From NCBI GenBank assembly GCA_020848435.1, contig JADLAC010000066.1, positions 1 to 64,000 of the forward strand: a DNA stretch of 64,000 nt, written 5' to 3'. A program made the translations under genes and the position numbers. Numbering within the stretch: position 1 is the first letter of the stretch; each line of letters starts with the position of its first letter. This document shows, in pieces, positions 8,036 through 18,796 of this stretch. The DNA comes from Burkholderiales bacterium (lineage in GTDB: Bacteria > Pseudomonadota > Gammaproteobacteria > Burkholderiales > WYBJ01). Below the pieces are notes generated by a model. That model was not told the origin of the DNA, ran no database searches, and worked only from the letters and a program-made list of their open reading frames with translations.

Positions 8036-9356
8036 CACCATAGCGGCGATAGCCACATCCGCGGGTTTCGGTGGCATCGGCATCGTGCGGGTTTCGGGTG
8101 CCGCGGTGGGCGCCATCATGGTGGGGATCACGGGCAGAACCTTGGCGCCCCGGCAGGCGTCGTTCTGCCGCTTCGCCGGACCCGCCGGCGCGCTGATCGA
8201 CGAGGGTATCGGCGTCTTTTTTCCGGCTCCCCGTTCCTATACCGGCGAGGACGTGCTCGAGCTACACGGCCACGGCGGCCCCGTGGTCCTCGATCTCGTG
8301 CTCAGGCGCTGCTTGAGCCTGGGCGCGCGCGCGGCCGAACCGGGCGAATTCACGCAGCGGGCATACCTGAACGGGAAGCTCGATCTGGCTCAGGCCGAAG
8401 CCGTGGCCGACTTGATCGCGGCGCGCACCGAACAGGCCGCGAGAAGCGCGGCGCAATCGATGAGCGGGGAGTTCTCGCGCCGGGTCGCGGCGTTTCAGTC
8501 GGAGCTCACGGCGCTGCGCGTCTTGCTGGAAGCCACGCTCGATTTCCCCGAAGAGGGAATCGACTATCTGCAACAAGCGAACGTCGATGCTCGCTTGGAA
8601 CGCGTGCTCGCGGCGGTGGCCGAGGCCACCCGCGCAGGGCGCATGGGGCGGCTCCTGAACGAGGGCCTGAGGGTGGCGTTAATCGGCCCCGTCAACGTTG
8701 GAAAATCTAGTTTAATCAATGCGCTATCTGGTGAGGATGTGGCGCTGGTCACGCCCCACGCAGGGACCACGCGGGACCTCGTGAGAGAACAGATTCAAAT
8801 CGGGGGCATAGCGCTGCAGATCGTCGATACGGCCGGCTTGCGGCAGGCGACGGACCCCGTCGAAGAGGCCGGGATCGCCCGAACCTGGGAGATGGCCGGA
8901 AAGGCCGATGTCGTCGTACTGGTGCGCGATGCGCTGAGCGGCACCGAGCTCGATCCCGCGTCGCTGGCGCGCATTCCCGCGCAGGCGCAGCGTCTCTTCG
9001 TACACAACAAGATCGACTTGGCGGGCGAGCCCGCGCGTATCGAGTACCGGGCCGGCCATCCCCATGTGTGGCTGTCCGCGAAGCACGGCACGGGCTTGGA
9101 GCTGCTCCGCCAGGCATTGATCGACCAATGCGCCGGAGGCTCGACCGAGGGCGCTTTTTCCGCGCGTGCGCGCCATATCCGCGCGCTAGAACAGGCATTC
9201 GGCTGCATCGAGGCGGCGCGCGCGGTACTGCCGGCGGTCGAGCTCGCGGCCGAAGACCTCCGCAACGCGCAGCATGCCCTGGGAGAGATCACCGGCGAGA
9301 TGGCGGCGGATGATTTGCTAGGAGAGATATTCACCCGCTTTTGCATCGGCAAGTGA
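8022..9356 (+). CDS. mnmE: tRNA modification GTPase MnmE
   Basis: Works with MnmG to form the 5-(carboxymethyl)aminomethyl group on wobble U34 of tRNAs. It has 444 residues. The N-terminal folate-binding domain is followed by a G domain inserted in a helical domain, with G1 GPVNVGKSS at 222-230, G2 region GTTRD, G3 DTAGLR and G4 NKID. The C-terminal FCIGK carries the conserved cysteine. The ATG at 8022 is the only start that gives the family N-terminus and lies within the end of yidC. Its partner mnmG follows after 118 bp. Confidence 0.96.
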   Translation: MDAADTIAAIATSAGFGGIGIVRVSGAAVGAIMVGITGRTLAPRQASFCRFAGPAGALIDEGIGVFFPAPRSYTGEDVLELHGHGGPVVLDLVLRRCLSLGARAAEPGEFTQRAYLNGKLDLAQAEAVADLIAARTEQAARSAAQSMSGEFSRRVAAFQSELTALRVLLEATLDFPEEGIDYLQQANVDARLERVLAAVAEATRAGRMGRLLNEGLRVALIGPVNVGKSSLINALSGEDVALVTPHAGTTRDLVREQIQIGGIALQIVDTAGLRQATDPVEEAGIARTWEMAGKADVVVLVRDALSGTELDPASLARIPAQAQRLFVHNKIDLAGEPARIEYRAGHPHVWLSAKHGTGLELLRQALIDQCAGGSTEGAFSARARHIRALEQAFGCIEAARAVLPAVELAAEDLRNAQHALGEITGEMAADDLLGEIFTRFCIGK

Positions 9357-9414
9357 TTGCCGGCTTGCCCTTTTTGTGGGCCACTGGCCTATACTCGGGT
9401 TTGCGCAACGTTCC

Positions 9415-9430
9415 CGTTTCACGTGAAACA
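9415..9430. promoter_or_regulatory. parS: parS centromere site
   Basis: The palindrome GTTTCACGTGAAAC (9416-9429) extended by one base each side matches 15 of 16 positions of the bacterial consensus parS. ParB loads here and spreads; the site lies in the mnmE-mnmG gap, about 3.3 kb before parB. Origin-proximal parS sites near parAB are usual. Confidence 0.9.
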
Positions 9431-9474
9431 TCGCTTGCCCGCGCGCCCTGGACGTTCGAGCAACGGCTATTGGC

Positions 9475-11361
9475 ATGATCCAGCAAAACTTTCAAGTCAT
9501 TGTGGTCGGCGGCGGTCATGCCGGAACGGAGGCCGCCCTGGCGGCTGCGCGCATGGGCTGTCGCACGCTGCTGCTCACCCACAATCTCGATACCCTGGGC
9601 CAGATGTCGTGCAACCCGTCCATCGGCGGAATCGGCAAAGGCCACCTGGTCAAGGAAATCGATGCGCTTGGCGGCGCCATGGCGCTTGCCGCCGATACCG
9701 CAGGCATCCAGTTTCGCATCCTGAATGCGAGCAAGGGCCCGGCAGTGCGTGCGACGCGCGCTCAGGCCGACCGGGTGTTGTATCGCGGGGCGATCCGTCG
9801 CGCGCTGGAGAATCAGCCGGGTCTCTGGTTGTTTCAGCAGGCAGTCGACGACCTGATCCTGGACGGGGATCGGGTGGCCGGCGTCGTTACGCAACTGGGG
9901 CTGCGCTTCCGCGCGCAGACGGTGGTGCTGACCGCCGGCACGTTCTTGGCCGGTCGCGTTCACGTGGGGTTGGAGAGCTTTCAGGCGGGACGGGCGGGCG
10001 ATCCCGCTTCAGTCCGCCTGTCCGCGCGCTTGCGCGAGCTCGCCATGCCGGTGGGGCGGCTCAAGACGGGAACGCCCCCGCGCCTGGACGGCCGCACCAT
10101 CGATTACGCGGTCATGCGGATCCAGCCCGGCGATACGCCGACACCCGTGTTCTCATTTCTCGGCACGCCCGCGCTGCACCCGCCGCAGCGCCCGTGCTGG
10201 ATCACCCACACCAACGAGGGCACGCACGACATCATTCGCAGCGGGCTCGACCGCTCGCCCATGTTCACTGGCGTCATCGAAGGTGTGGGACCGCGCTATT
10301 GCCCCTCGATCGAAGACAAGGTGGTGCGTTTCGCGGACCGCCCGTCGCATCAGATCTTCCTGGAACCTGAAGGCCTTAGCACTCACGAAGTGTATCCGAA
10401 CGGGATCTCGACCAGCTTGCCCTTCGATGTCCAGGTGGCCGCCATTCATTCGATCGCCGGGCTCGAAAACGCCCACGTCTTGAGGCCAGGTTACGCGATC
10501 GAGTATGACTATTTCGATCCACGCGCGCTCAAGTCGACCCTCGAAGTGCGCGCCGTGACCGGCCTATTCTTCGCTGGCCAGATCAATGGCACGACGGGAT
10601 ACGAAGAGGCCGCGGCTCAGGGCCTGCTTGCCGGGATTAATGCCGCGTGTTTCGCCCAAGAGCGCGAAGCCTGGAGCCCCCGGCGCGACGAAGCCTACCT
10701 GGGCGTACTGGTCGATGACCTCGTGACCCGCGGGGTGACCGAGCCGTATCGGATGTTCACGAGCCGGGCAGAATTTCGCCTTAGCTTGCGCGAAGATAAC
10801 GCCGATCTGCGACTCACCGAGCGCGGCCGCGAGTTGGGCGTGGTCGACGACGAACGCTGGGCGCATTTCGCGCATCGCCGCGACGCCATCGAGCGGTTGC
10901 TGGCCACGGTGCGTCAGACCCGCGTAGCGACCGCGGCGCTGCCACCGGAGCTGTGCGCGCGACTCGCCCTGGCCGATGCGATGCGCGAGATCGCGCTAGC
11001 CGAGCTGCTGAAACGGCCCGGGGTCGGCTTTGGCGATATCGCCGCATTGCTGCCGAACACCGCCAGCGACCCCTGGGGCGTCGCCGAACAGGTGGAGATT
11101 CACACGAAATATCAAGGGTATATTGAGCGGCAACGGGAGCAGGTGGAACGCCAGAGGCGATCCGATAGCTGGCGGCTGCCAGCCGACATAGATTACGCCC
11201 TGGTGCCCGGTCTTTCGACCGAAGTGCGACAGAAGCTCGCTCGGCATCGGCCCGAAACACTCGGCCAGGCGGCTCGCCTACCGGGTATGACCCCGGCGGC
11301 GATTTCGCTGTTGCTCGTGCATATCAAACGCCGCGGCCAGCCCTTATCCCGGAGTGCGTGA
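9475..11361 (+). CDS. mnmG: tRNA uridine-5-carboxymethylaminomethyl modification enzyme MnmG
   Basis: FAD-dependent partner of MnmE in wobble-uridine modification. It has 628 residues, the normal length. The dinucleotide-binding GGGHAGTEAA lies near 12-21, followed by SCNPSIGGIGKGHLVKE and NASKGPAVRA, both diagnostic for the family. The C-terminal helical domain binds MnmE. The stop overlaps the rsmG start (TGATG). The 118-bp leader holds the parS site and a possible TATACT -10 at 9390-9395. Confidence 0.96.
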   Translation: MIQQNFQVIVVGGGHAGTEAALAAARMGCRTLLLTHNLDTLGQMSCNPSIGGIGKGHLVKEIDALGGAMALAADTAGIQFRILNASKGPAVRATRAQADRVLYRGAIRRALENQPGLWLFQQAVDDLILDGDRVAGVVTQLGLRFRAQTVVLTAGTFLAGRVHVGLESFQAGRAGDPASVRLSARLRELAMPVGRLKTGTPPRLDGRTIDYAVMRIQPGDTPTPVFSFLGTPALHPPQRPCWITHTNEGTHDIIRSGLDRSPMFTGVIEGVGPRYCPSIEDKVVRFADRPSHQIFLEPEGLSTHEVYPNGISTSLPFDVQVAAIHSIAGLENAHVLRPGYAIEYDYFDPRALKSTLEVRAVTGLFFAGQINGTTGYEEAAAQGLLAGINAACFAQEREAWSPRRDEAYLGVLVDDLVTRGVTEPYRMFTSRAEFRLSLREDNADLRLTERGRELGVVDDERWAHFAHRRDAIERLLATVRQTRVATAALPPELCARLALADAMREIALAELLKRPGVGFGDIAALLPNTASDPWGVAEQVEIHTKYQGYIERQREQVERQRRSDSWRLPADIDYALVPGLSTEVRQKLARHRPETLGQAARLPGMTPAAISLLLVHIKRRGQPLSRSA

Positions 11362-11981
11362 TGGCGATCGAGGAGCTGCAAGGCGGCCTCGATGCGCTCG
11401 GTCTGCGCCTGCCGGCAGAGGCGACCGCATCGCTGTGGCGTTACCTCGGCTTGATAGCGAAGTGGAACAAGGTCTACAACCTCACCGCCATTCGGGATCC
11501 TGAGCGCATGGTGGTCGAGCACCTGCTCGATTGTCTTGCGATCATCCCGCACGTGCGCCCCGATCGGATTCTCGACATCGGGACCGGGGCAGGCCTGCCG
11601 GGCATCCCGCTCGCCATCGCCCGGCCGCGCTGGCGCGTCACCTTGCTCGATAGCAGTCACAAGCGCTGCACCTTTCTGCGCCAGGCCGCGATCGAGCTGG
11701 GGCTCGGAAACATCGAGGTGGCGTGCGCGCGGGCCGAATCCTACCGGCCGGCCAAGCTGTTCGATACCGTGGTGTCGCGGGCTTTTGCCGAGACCCAGCA
11801 ATTCGCGCGCGTCGGGGCGGGCAAGCTCGCCGCCGGCGGGGCGTTGTTGGCGATGAAGGGTCTGTACCCGCACGAGGAGCTGGCGCAGCTTCCCGCCGCC
11901 GTCGCCCTCCAGGGCGTGGTGGCGCTCGACGTCCCGGGACTCGCGGCCCGGCGGCACCTCGTCCTAATGACAGCGGCATAA
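11361..11981 (+). CDS. rsmG: 16S rRNA (guanine527-N7)-methyltransferase
   Basis: Methylates N7 of G527 in 16S rRNA using S-adenosylmethionine. It has 206 residues; the SAM-binding loop DIGTGAGLPGIPLA lies near 71-84, and NKVYNLTAI near 35-43 is typical. The ATG at 11361 overlaps the mnmG stop by one base, with GGAG about 6-9 nt upstream. It overlaps parA by one base at its end (TAATG). Confidence 0.95.
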   Translation: MAIEELQGGLDALGLRLPAEATASLWRYLGLIAKWNKVYNLTAIRDPERMVVEHLLDCLAIIPHVRPDRILDIGTGAGLPGIPLAIARPRWRVTLLDSSHKRCTFLRQAAIELGLGNIEVACARAESYRPAKLFDTVVSRAFAETQQFARVGAGKLAAGGALLAMKGLYPHEELAQLPAAVALQGVVALDVPGLAARRHLVLMTAA

Positions 11982-12766
11982 TGGCGGCGCGCGTACTCGC
12001 GATCGTGAATCAGAAGGGCGGGGTCGGCAAGACCACCACCTCGGTGAATCTCGCCGCGAGCCTCGCCGCGGCGCGGCGCCGCGTATTGCTGGTCGATCTC
12101 GATCCCCAGGGCAACGCCACGATGGCGAGCGGAATCGACAAGCGCACGGCGAATCCCACCATATACCAGGTGCTGTTGGAAGAGTGCGTCATCGCCCAGG
12201 CGAGCAGCCGCTCCGAGGTCGGCGGTTACGACCTGGTGGCGGCCAATCGAGAGCTTGCCGGGGCCGAGGTCGAGCTGGTCGAGCTGGATCGACGCGAAGC
12301 GCGCTTGGCGCAGGCGTTGCGCGCGTGCAAGGCCGACTATGACTTCATCCTCCTGGATTGCCCGCCGGCGCTCAACCTGCTTACCGTCAACGCGCTCGTG
12401 GCCGCGGACGCGGTATTGATCCCTATGCAGTGCGAGTATTACGCGCTGGAAGGATTGAGCGACCTGGTCGAAACCATCAAACGCGTGCGCGATCATCTGA
12501 ATCCCGGCCTGCAGATCGAAGGCTTGCTGCGCACCATGTACGACCCGCGCAACACCTTGGCCCTGCAAGTCTCGCGCGATCTGCTCGCGCACTTCGGAGA
12601 GAAGGTGTACCGCACCATCGTGCCGCGCAACATCCGCCTGGCGGAGGCGCCGAGCTACGCCATGCCGGTGCTCAACCTCGACCGGCGCTCGAAGGGCGCG
12701 CTCGCCTATCTGGCGCTCGCCGGCGAAATGATCGCCCGCGGCGAACGCGCGCAGGAGGCAGGCTGA
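11981..12766 (+). CDS. parA: Chromosome partitioning ATPase ParA (Soj)
   Basis: Deviant Walker ATPase that moves ParB-parS complexes over the nucleoid. It has 261 residues. It starts MAARVLAIVNQKGGVGKTT with the Walker motif KGGVGKTT at 12-19, the second motif LVDLDPQGNA and DFILLDCPPAL. The frame is open upstream through rsmG, but the ATG at 11981 gives the family start and overlaps the rsmG stop. It overlaps parB as TGATG. Confidence 0.96.
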   Translation: MAARVLAIVNQKGGVGKTTTSVNLAASLAAARRRVLLVDLDPQGNATMASGIDKRTANPTIYQVLLEECVIAQASSRSEVGGYDLVAANRELAGAEVELVELDRREARLAQALRACKADYDFILLDCPPALNLLTVNALVAADAVLIPMQCEYYALEGLSDLVETIKRVRDHLNPGLQIEGLLRTMYDPRNTLALQVSRDLLAHFGEKVYRTIVPRNIRLAEAPSYAMPVLNLDRRSKGALAYLALAGEMIARGERAQEAG

Positions 12767-13614
12767 TGGCGAAGTTGCGAGGCCTCGGGCGCGGGCTCGA
12801 TGCGCTGCTGAGTGTGACCGCGGAAGCCGCGCCGGCGAGTGACGCTCCCGGCGAGCTCGCGCTCGATCGATTACTCCCCGGACGGTATCAACCGCGCTCG
12901 CGCATCGACGAGACGGCGCTCGCCGAGCTGGCCGATTCGATCCGCTCGCAAGGCGTCATTCAGCCGATCATCGTGCGCCCGGCGAGCGACGGACGCTACG
13001 AAATCCTCGCCGGCGAGCGCCGTTGGCGCGCCGCCGCCATGGCAGGCCTGGCGAGCGTGCCCGTCGTCGTGCGCCATGTGCCCGACCGCGCCGCGCTCGC
13101 CATGGCGCTGATCGAGAACATCCAGCGCGAGGATTTGAATCCGCTCGAGCAGGCGAGCGGCTTGAAGCGCCTGGTGGACGAATTCGGTCTGACGCACGAC
13201 GAGGCGGCTCGCGCGATCGGGTCCTCACGCAGCCAGGCGACGAACCTGCTGCGCTTGCTGGCTTTGTCGCCGAGCGTGCAGGCGCTGTTGCGCGAGGCGC
13301 GTATCGACATGGGTCATGCGCGCGCCTTGCTCGCGCTCGACGGCGCCCGCCAGGTGGAGATCGCCAACCGGGTCGCCAAACTCGGGCTGTCGGTGCGACA
13401 AACCGAGCAGCTCGTGCGCCACGCGCAGCATGCGCCGCGAGGCGTGCTCAGGCGCCGATCCAGCCGCGACATCGAGGCGCTGGAGCGGGAATTGTCGGAC
13501 CAGCTCGCGACCACGGTGAATATTCGCCCCGGGCGCAAGGGCGTGGGCCAACTCGTCATTCGCTACGCGAGCCTCGAGCACCTCGAGCAGTTGCTGCAGA
13601 AACTGCGTGCCTGA
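12766..13614 (+). CDS. parB: Chromosome partitioning protein ParB (Spo0J)
   Basis: CTP-dependent clamp that loads at parS. It has 282 residues. The N-terminal KLRGLGRGLDALL is a ParA-contact motif. The CTP-binding region includes YEILAGERRWRAA and ENIQREDLNPLEQA, followed by a helix-turn-helix and a C-terminal dimer domain. The ATG at 12766 overlaps the parA stop, preceded by AGGAGGCAGGCTG. A candidate target site lies at 9415-9430. Confidence 0.96.
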   Translation: MAKLRGLGRGLDALLSVTAEAAPASDAPGELALDRLLPGRYQPRSRIDETALAELADSIRSQGVIQPIIVRPASDGRYEILAGERRWRAAAMAGLASVPVVVRHVPDRAALAMALIENIQREDLNPLEQASGLKRLVDEFGLTHDEAARAIGSSRSQATNLLRLLALSPSVQALLREARIDMGHARALLALDGARQVEIANRVAKLGLSVRQTEQLVRHAQHAPRGVLRRRSSRDIEALERELSDQLATTVNIRPGRKGVGQLVIRYASLEHLEQLLQKLRA

Positions 13615-13661
13615 GGCTGGCGCAGTGCAATGGGCGCGTGCCCAGGCCAAGCCGTGAAAAA

Positions 13662-13691
13662 TTGACGCGAGCTCGCCCACACCATTAGAAT
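13662..13691 (+). promoter_or_regulatory. Promoter of the atp operon
   Basis: -35 TTGACG (13662-13667), an 18-bp spacer and -10 TAGAAT (13686-13691) lie in the parB-atpI gap about 25 bp before the GTG start of atpI. Confidence 0.6.
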
Positions 13692-13717
13692 CCGAAGGTT
13701 TTTTCGGGCGCTGTCGT

Positions 13718-14092
13718 GTGTTGAACGCAATACGCCTGGGAAACCGTCCGATGCGAGCCGCGCTGGGCTGGCAGCTCGTCGTGACAGGGATCGTAGCAAC
13801 GATCGCCGCGTTTCTGGGAGGCCCGCACGCAGCAGTCTCGGCGGCGCTTGGCGGCGCGGTCGTGGTCGTTGCCAATCTCGGCTATGCGTCCATCGTGTGT
13901 CTGAGCGCGCCGCGCACCGCCGGCGCGACTGTGCGCACGCTGCTGCGGGCCGAGGCGGTGAAGATCGCGCTGATCGTGCTGGCACTGTGGCTGGTGTTCA
14001 CGAGCTACCGCGACGTGGTGCCCCTGGCGCTAATCGGCACGTTGGTCGCCACCGTTCTGGTATGGCCGGTGGCATTGCTCTACAAGGATTGA
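13718..14092 (+). CDS. atpI: ATP synthase accessory protein I
   Basis: Small membrane protein that aids c-ring assembly or magnesium supply for the F1Fo synthase. It has 124 residues with four predicted membrane segments. The GTG at 13718 is the longest start; an ATG at 13751 (MRAALGWQ) is equally possible, and neither has a convincing Shine-Dalgarno. It is first in the operon and ends immediately before atpB (TGA-ATG). Confidence 0.82.
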   Translation: MLNAIRLGNRPMRAALGWQLVVTGIVATIAAFLGGPHAAVSAALGGAVVVVANLGYASIVCLSAPRTAGATVRTLLRAEAVKIALIVLALWLVFTSYRDVVPLALIGTLVATVLVWPVALLYKD

Positions 14093-14893
14093 ATGCTCGT
14101 CATGGCTGCCGCAACGCAGTTCTCGGCTACCGAATACATCTCGCATCACTTGACGCACCTCAAGGGTACGCTGTTCGGTGGCGGGGTTCATCTCGACACG
14201 CTGTGGATGGGCTTTCTTCTCGGCATCGCGAGCCTGTGGCTGCTCTATTCCGCTGCACGCAAGGCGACTGCCGGCGTCCCGGGCAAGTGGCAGGCGACTA
14301 TCGAGCTGCTGATCGATTTCGTCGATGACCAAGTGAAGAGCGTGTTTCCGGGCAACCGCGCCTTCGTCGGCCCACTCGCCCTCACGGTATTCGTATGGGT
14401 GGTGCTCATGAATGCCATGGACTTTCTTCCCGTGGACGTGATGGCGCAAGGCACCCATTTCATCGCCCACGAATGGCGGCTGGTACCCACGGCGGATCTC
14501 AACACCACCTTCGCGCTCGCGTTGTCGGTGTTCGCGCTGATGATCTTTTTCAACATCAAGGTCAAGGGCCTCGGTGGCTGGCTGCACGAGCTGTTCTGCG
14601 CGCCGTTCGGTTCGAATCCCTTGCTGTGGCCGTTCAATCTCGCCTTTCAGTTCGTGGAGTACGTGTCCAAGCCGTTGTCGCATAGCCTGCGGCTGTATGG
14701 AAACATGTATGCGGGCGAGATCATCTTTCTGCTGCTGTGGGTGTGGGCGGCCTCCGGCGTTGCGGGCGCCTTCTTTGGTGCCGTCCTGGGCCTCGGCTGG
14801 GCGATCTTCCATATCCTGATCGTCGTATTGCAGGCCTTCATCTTCATGATGCTTACGGCGGTGTACATCGCGATGGCGCACGAGCATCACTGA
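14093..14893 (+). CDS. atpB: F-type ATP synthase subunit a
   Basis: Fo stator channel subunit providing the proton half-channels. It has 266 residues and about five to six membrane helices. The essential arginine lies in SHSLRLYGN (Arg200) and the conserved AIFHILIVVLQAFIFMMLTAVYIA helix follows. The ATG at 14093 abuts the atpI stop; a second ATG at 14102 is possible. Confidence 0.96.
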   Translation: MLVMAAATQFSATEYISHHLTHLKGTLFGGGVHLDTLWMGFLLGIASLWLLYSAARKATAGVPGKWQATIELLIDFVDDQVKSVFPGNRAFVGPLALTVFVWVVLMNAMDFLPVDVMAQGTHFIAHEWRLVPTADLNTTFALALSVFALMIFFNIKVKGLGGWLHELFCAPFGSNPLLWPFNLAFQFVEYVSKPLSHSLRLYGNMYAGEIIFLLLWVWAASGVAGAFFGAVLGLGWAIFHILIVVLQAFIFMMLTAVYIAMAHEHH

Positions 14894-14960
14894 AGGCCCA
14901 CCGGCTCACACGGTGCGGACACCAGTTTTCTTCATCTCTCAGGCGAAAAAAGGGGAAAGA

Positions 14961-15233
14961 ATGGACAAGCTCCAGTTTCTTGCAATGATCCAGGCTTACA
15001 CCGGAGTGGGCATCGGGCTCATCATCGGACTCGGCGCGGCCGGAGCCTGTATCGGCGTGGGCATCATGTGCAGCCGCTTTCTGGAAGGCGCGGCGCGCCA
15101 GCCGGAGCTCATGCCCCAGCTCCAGGCGAAAGTGTTCCTGCTGCTCGGCCTGATCGATGCCTCGTTCATCATCGGTGTCGGCCTCGCCCTGTGGTTCGCC
15201 ACTGGTAACCCGCTGCTCGCCGTCATCCAGTAA
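14961..15233 (+). CDS. atpE: F-type ATP synthase subunit c
   Basis: Membrane rotor proteolipid of 90 residues with two hydrophobic helices joined by the polar loop RQPE. The ion-binding acid is Asp66 in GLIDASF. The sequence lacks the usual sodium-binding signature, so protons are the likely coupling ion. The strong ribosome binding site AGGGGAAAGA fits the need for many copies. The ATG at 14961 is preferred over an in-frame upstream start for that reason. Confidence 0.96.
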   Translation: MDKLQFLAMIQAYTGVGIGLIIGLGAAGACIGVGIMCSRFLEGAARQPELMPQLQAKVFLLLGLIDASFIIGVGLALWFATGNPLLAVIQ

Positions 15234-15265
15234 GCGCGCCGCGGCGGTGTAGTGAAGGAACCGAC

Positions 15266-15739
15266 ATGAATATCAATCCGACGCAGCTCCTGTCTCAGGT
15301 CGTGATGTTCGCGGCCTTCGTCTGGTTCTGCGCCCGGTTCATCTGGCCGCCGCTCATGCGCGCCATAGAGAATCGTCAGAAGCAGGTCGCCGAAGGCTTG
15401 GCGGCCGCGGAGAAGGGGCGGCAATCGCTCGAGCTCTCGGCCAAGCAGGCCGACGAGGCGATCGCCGCGGCGAGGGCGCGCGCCACCGACATCGTCGGCC
15501 AGGCCGAAAAGCGCGCGGCGCAGCTCGTGGAAGAAGCCAAGAGCCTCGCCAAGGAAGAAGGCAACCGCGAGAAGGCGGCGGCCAAGGCAGAGATCGAGCA
15601 AGAATACGCCCGCGCGCGCGAGCAATTGCGCGAGCACGTCGCCGCCCTGGCGGTCGCCGGTGCGGAAAAGATTCTGCGCCGCGAGGTCGATGCCAAAGCC
15701 CACGGCGATCTGCTCGCATCGATACGGCAGCAACTCTAG
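15266..15739 (+). CDS. atpF: F-type ATP synthase subunit b
   Basis: Peripheral stalk subunit of 157 residues: one N-terminal membrane helix (VVMFAAFVWFCARFIWPP) followed by a long Ala/Glu/Lys-rich coiled coil that dimerises and holds F1. AAGGAA precedes the ATG. It lies three bases before atpH. Confidence 0.95.
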   Translation: MNINPTQLLSQVVMFAAFVWFCARFIWPPLMRAIENRQKQVAEGLAAAEKGRQSLELSAKQADEAIAAARARATDIVGQAEKRAAQLVEEAKSLAKEEGNREKAAAKAEIEQEYARAREQLREHVAALAVAGAEKILRREVDAKAHGDLLASIRQQL

Positions 15740-15742
15740 ACA

Positions 15743-16279
15743 ATGGCTGAACCGAGCACGCTGGCACGTCCCTACGCCGAGGCCGCGTTTCGCATCGCCG
15801 ACGAAAGCGCGAAGCTCGGCGAGTGGTCCGATACGCTGTCCAACTTGGCGCAAGTCGCGACCGCACCGGCAATCGCCGCAGCGATCCACGATCCGAATCT
15901 GTCCGCGCCCAAGGTCGCCGGCATCTTCATCGGCGTGCTGGCAGGCCGGCTTACGGCGCAAGCGGAGAACCTGGTGCGCGTCCTGGCCGAGAATCGGCGC
16001 CTGGAATTGCTGCCCGAAATCGCGCTCCAGTTCGAAGTGCTGAAGAATGCGCGCGAGGGGGTGATCGAAGCGCAGATCGAGTCGGCGTTCGCGCTCGACG
16101 CTGCGCAGCTCACCGACATCGTGTCGCGCCTCGAACGGCGCACGGGCAAGCGGGTGAAGCCGCAAGTGCGCATCGACGCCGATCTCATTGCCGGTGTGCG
16201 CGTCGTGATCGGCGACAAGGTCATCGACGGCTCGGCCCGCGCCCAGCTCACGGCCCTGGAAGCCGCGCTCAAACATTAG
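15743..16279 (+). CDS. atpH: F-type ATP synthase subunit delta
   Basis: Links the b-subunit stalk to the top of F1. It has 178 residues, with the typical start MAEPSTLARPYAEAAF and C-terminal DADLIAGVRVVIGDKVIDGS. Position between atpF and atpA is the standard one. Confidence 0.95.
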   Translation: MAEPSTLARPYAEAAFRIADESAKLGEWSDTLSNLAQVATAPAIAAAIHDPNLSAPKVAGIFIGVLAGRLTAQAENLVRVLAENRRLELLPEIALQFEVLKNAREGVIEAQIESAFALDAAQLTDIVSRLERRTGKRVKPQVRIDADLIAGVRVVIGDKVIDGSARAQLTALEAALKH

Positions 16280-16288
16280 GAGCAACCC

Positions 16289-17836
<1,548 letters not shown>

Positions 17837-17893
17837 GCTCGAACAGCCGCACGCGCCGCCCGATCGCTGCAAACCGCGGAGCTAGGTGAGCTG

Positions 17894-18757
17894 ATGCCGG
17901 GGACCAAGGAAATCCGGATGAAAATCCGCAGTGTGCAAAACACGCGGAAGATCACCAAGGCGATGGAAATGGTGGCGGCCTCGAAGATGCGCAAGGCGCA
18001 GGAGCGCATGCGCGCCGCGCGTCCTTACGCGGACAAGATCCGTAACGTCGCTGCCCACATCAGCCATGCCAATCCCGAGTACCGCCATCCGTTTCTCGTG
18101 ACCCGCGACACGATCAAGCGCGTCGGCATCATCGTCATCACCACCGACAAGGGTCTGTGCGGCGCGCTCAATACCAACGTATTGCGCCTGGTGCTCGCCA
18201 GGTACAAGGAATGGCAAGCCGAAGGCGAGCAGGTCGATGTCTGCTGCATCGGCAACAAGGGCTTGGGCTTCATGCAGCGCCTGGGCGCCAACGTCGTCTC
18301 GCAAGTGACCGCGCTGGGCGATCGGCCGCAGATCGAAGCTCTGATCGGCGCCGTCAAGCTCATGCTCGATGCCTATTCGTCGGACCGCTTCGACCGGCTG
18401 ATGCTCTTCTATACCCACTTCATCAACACGATGAAGCAGGAACCGGTGATGGAACAGTTGCTGCCGCTCACCGGCGAGCGTCTCGGCTCGCCCGAGAGCA
18501 GTTGGGACTACTTGTACGAACCGGACGCGAAAGTCGTGCTCGACCAGGTGCTGACGCGCTACATCGAAGCCATCATCTACCAGACCGTGGCCGAAAACAT
18601 GGCCTCCGAACAGTCGGCGCGCATGGTGGCGATGAAATCGGCGTCCGATAATGCGGCGACCCTGATCGACGAGCTGACGCTCATCTACAACAAGAACCGG
18701 CAAGCGGCGATCACCAAGGAGATCGCCGAGATCGTCGGCGGCGCGGCCGCCGTTTGA
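17894..18757 (+). CDS. atpG: F-type ATP synthase subunit gamma
   Basis: Central rotor shaft of F1, with long N- and C-terminal helices. It has 287 residues, with the N-terminal KEIRMKIRSVQNTRKITKAM and C-terminal LTLIYNKNRQAAITKEIAEI characteristic of the family. AGGTGAG lies about 5 nt upstream of the ATG. Confidence 0.96.
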   Translation: MPGTKEIRMKIRSVQNTRKITKAMEMVAASKMRKAQERMRAARPYADKIRNVAAHISHANPEYRHPFLVTRDTIKRVGIIVITTDKGLCGALNTNVLRLVLARYKEWQAEGEQVDVCCIGNKGLGFMQRLGANVVSQVTALGDRPQIEALIGAVKLMLDAYSSDRFDRLMLFYTHFINTMKQEPVMEQLLPLTGERLGSPESSWDYLYEPDAKVVLDQVLTRYIEAIIYQTVAENMASEQSARMVAMKSASDNAATLIDELTLIYNKNRQAAITKEIAEIVGGAAAV

Positions 18758-18796
18758 CGCGTGCCCGATTCTAATCACGTTAGCAGGCGAGACATC

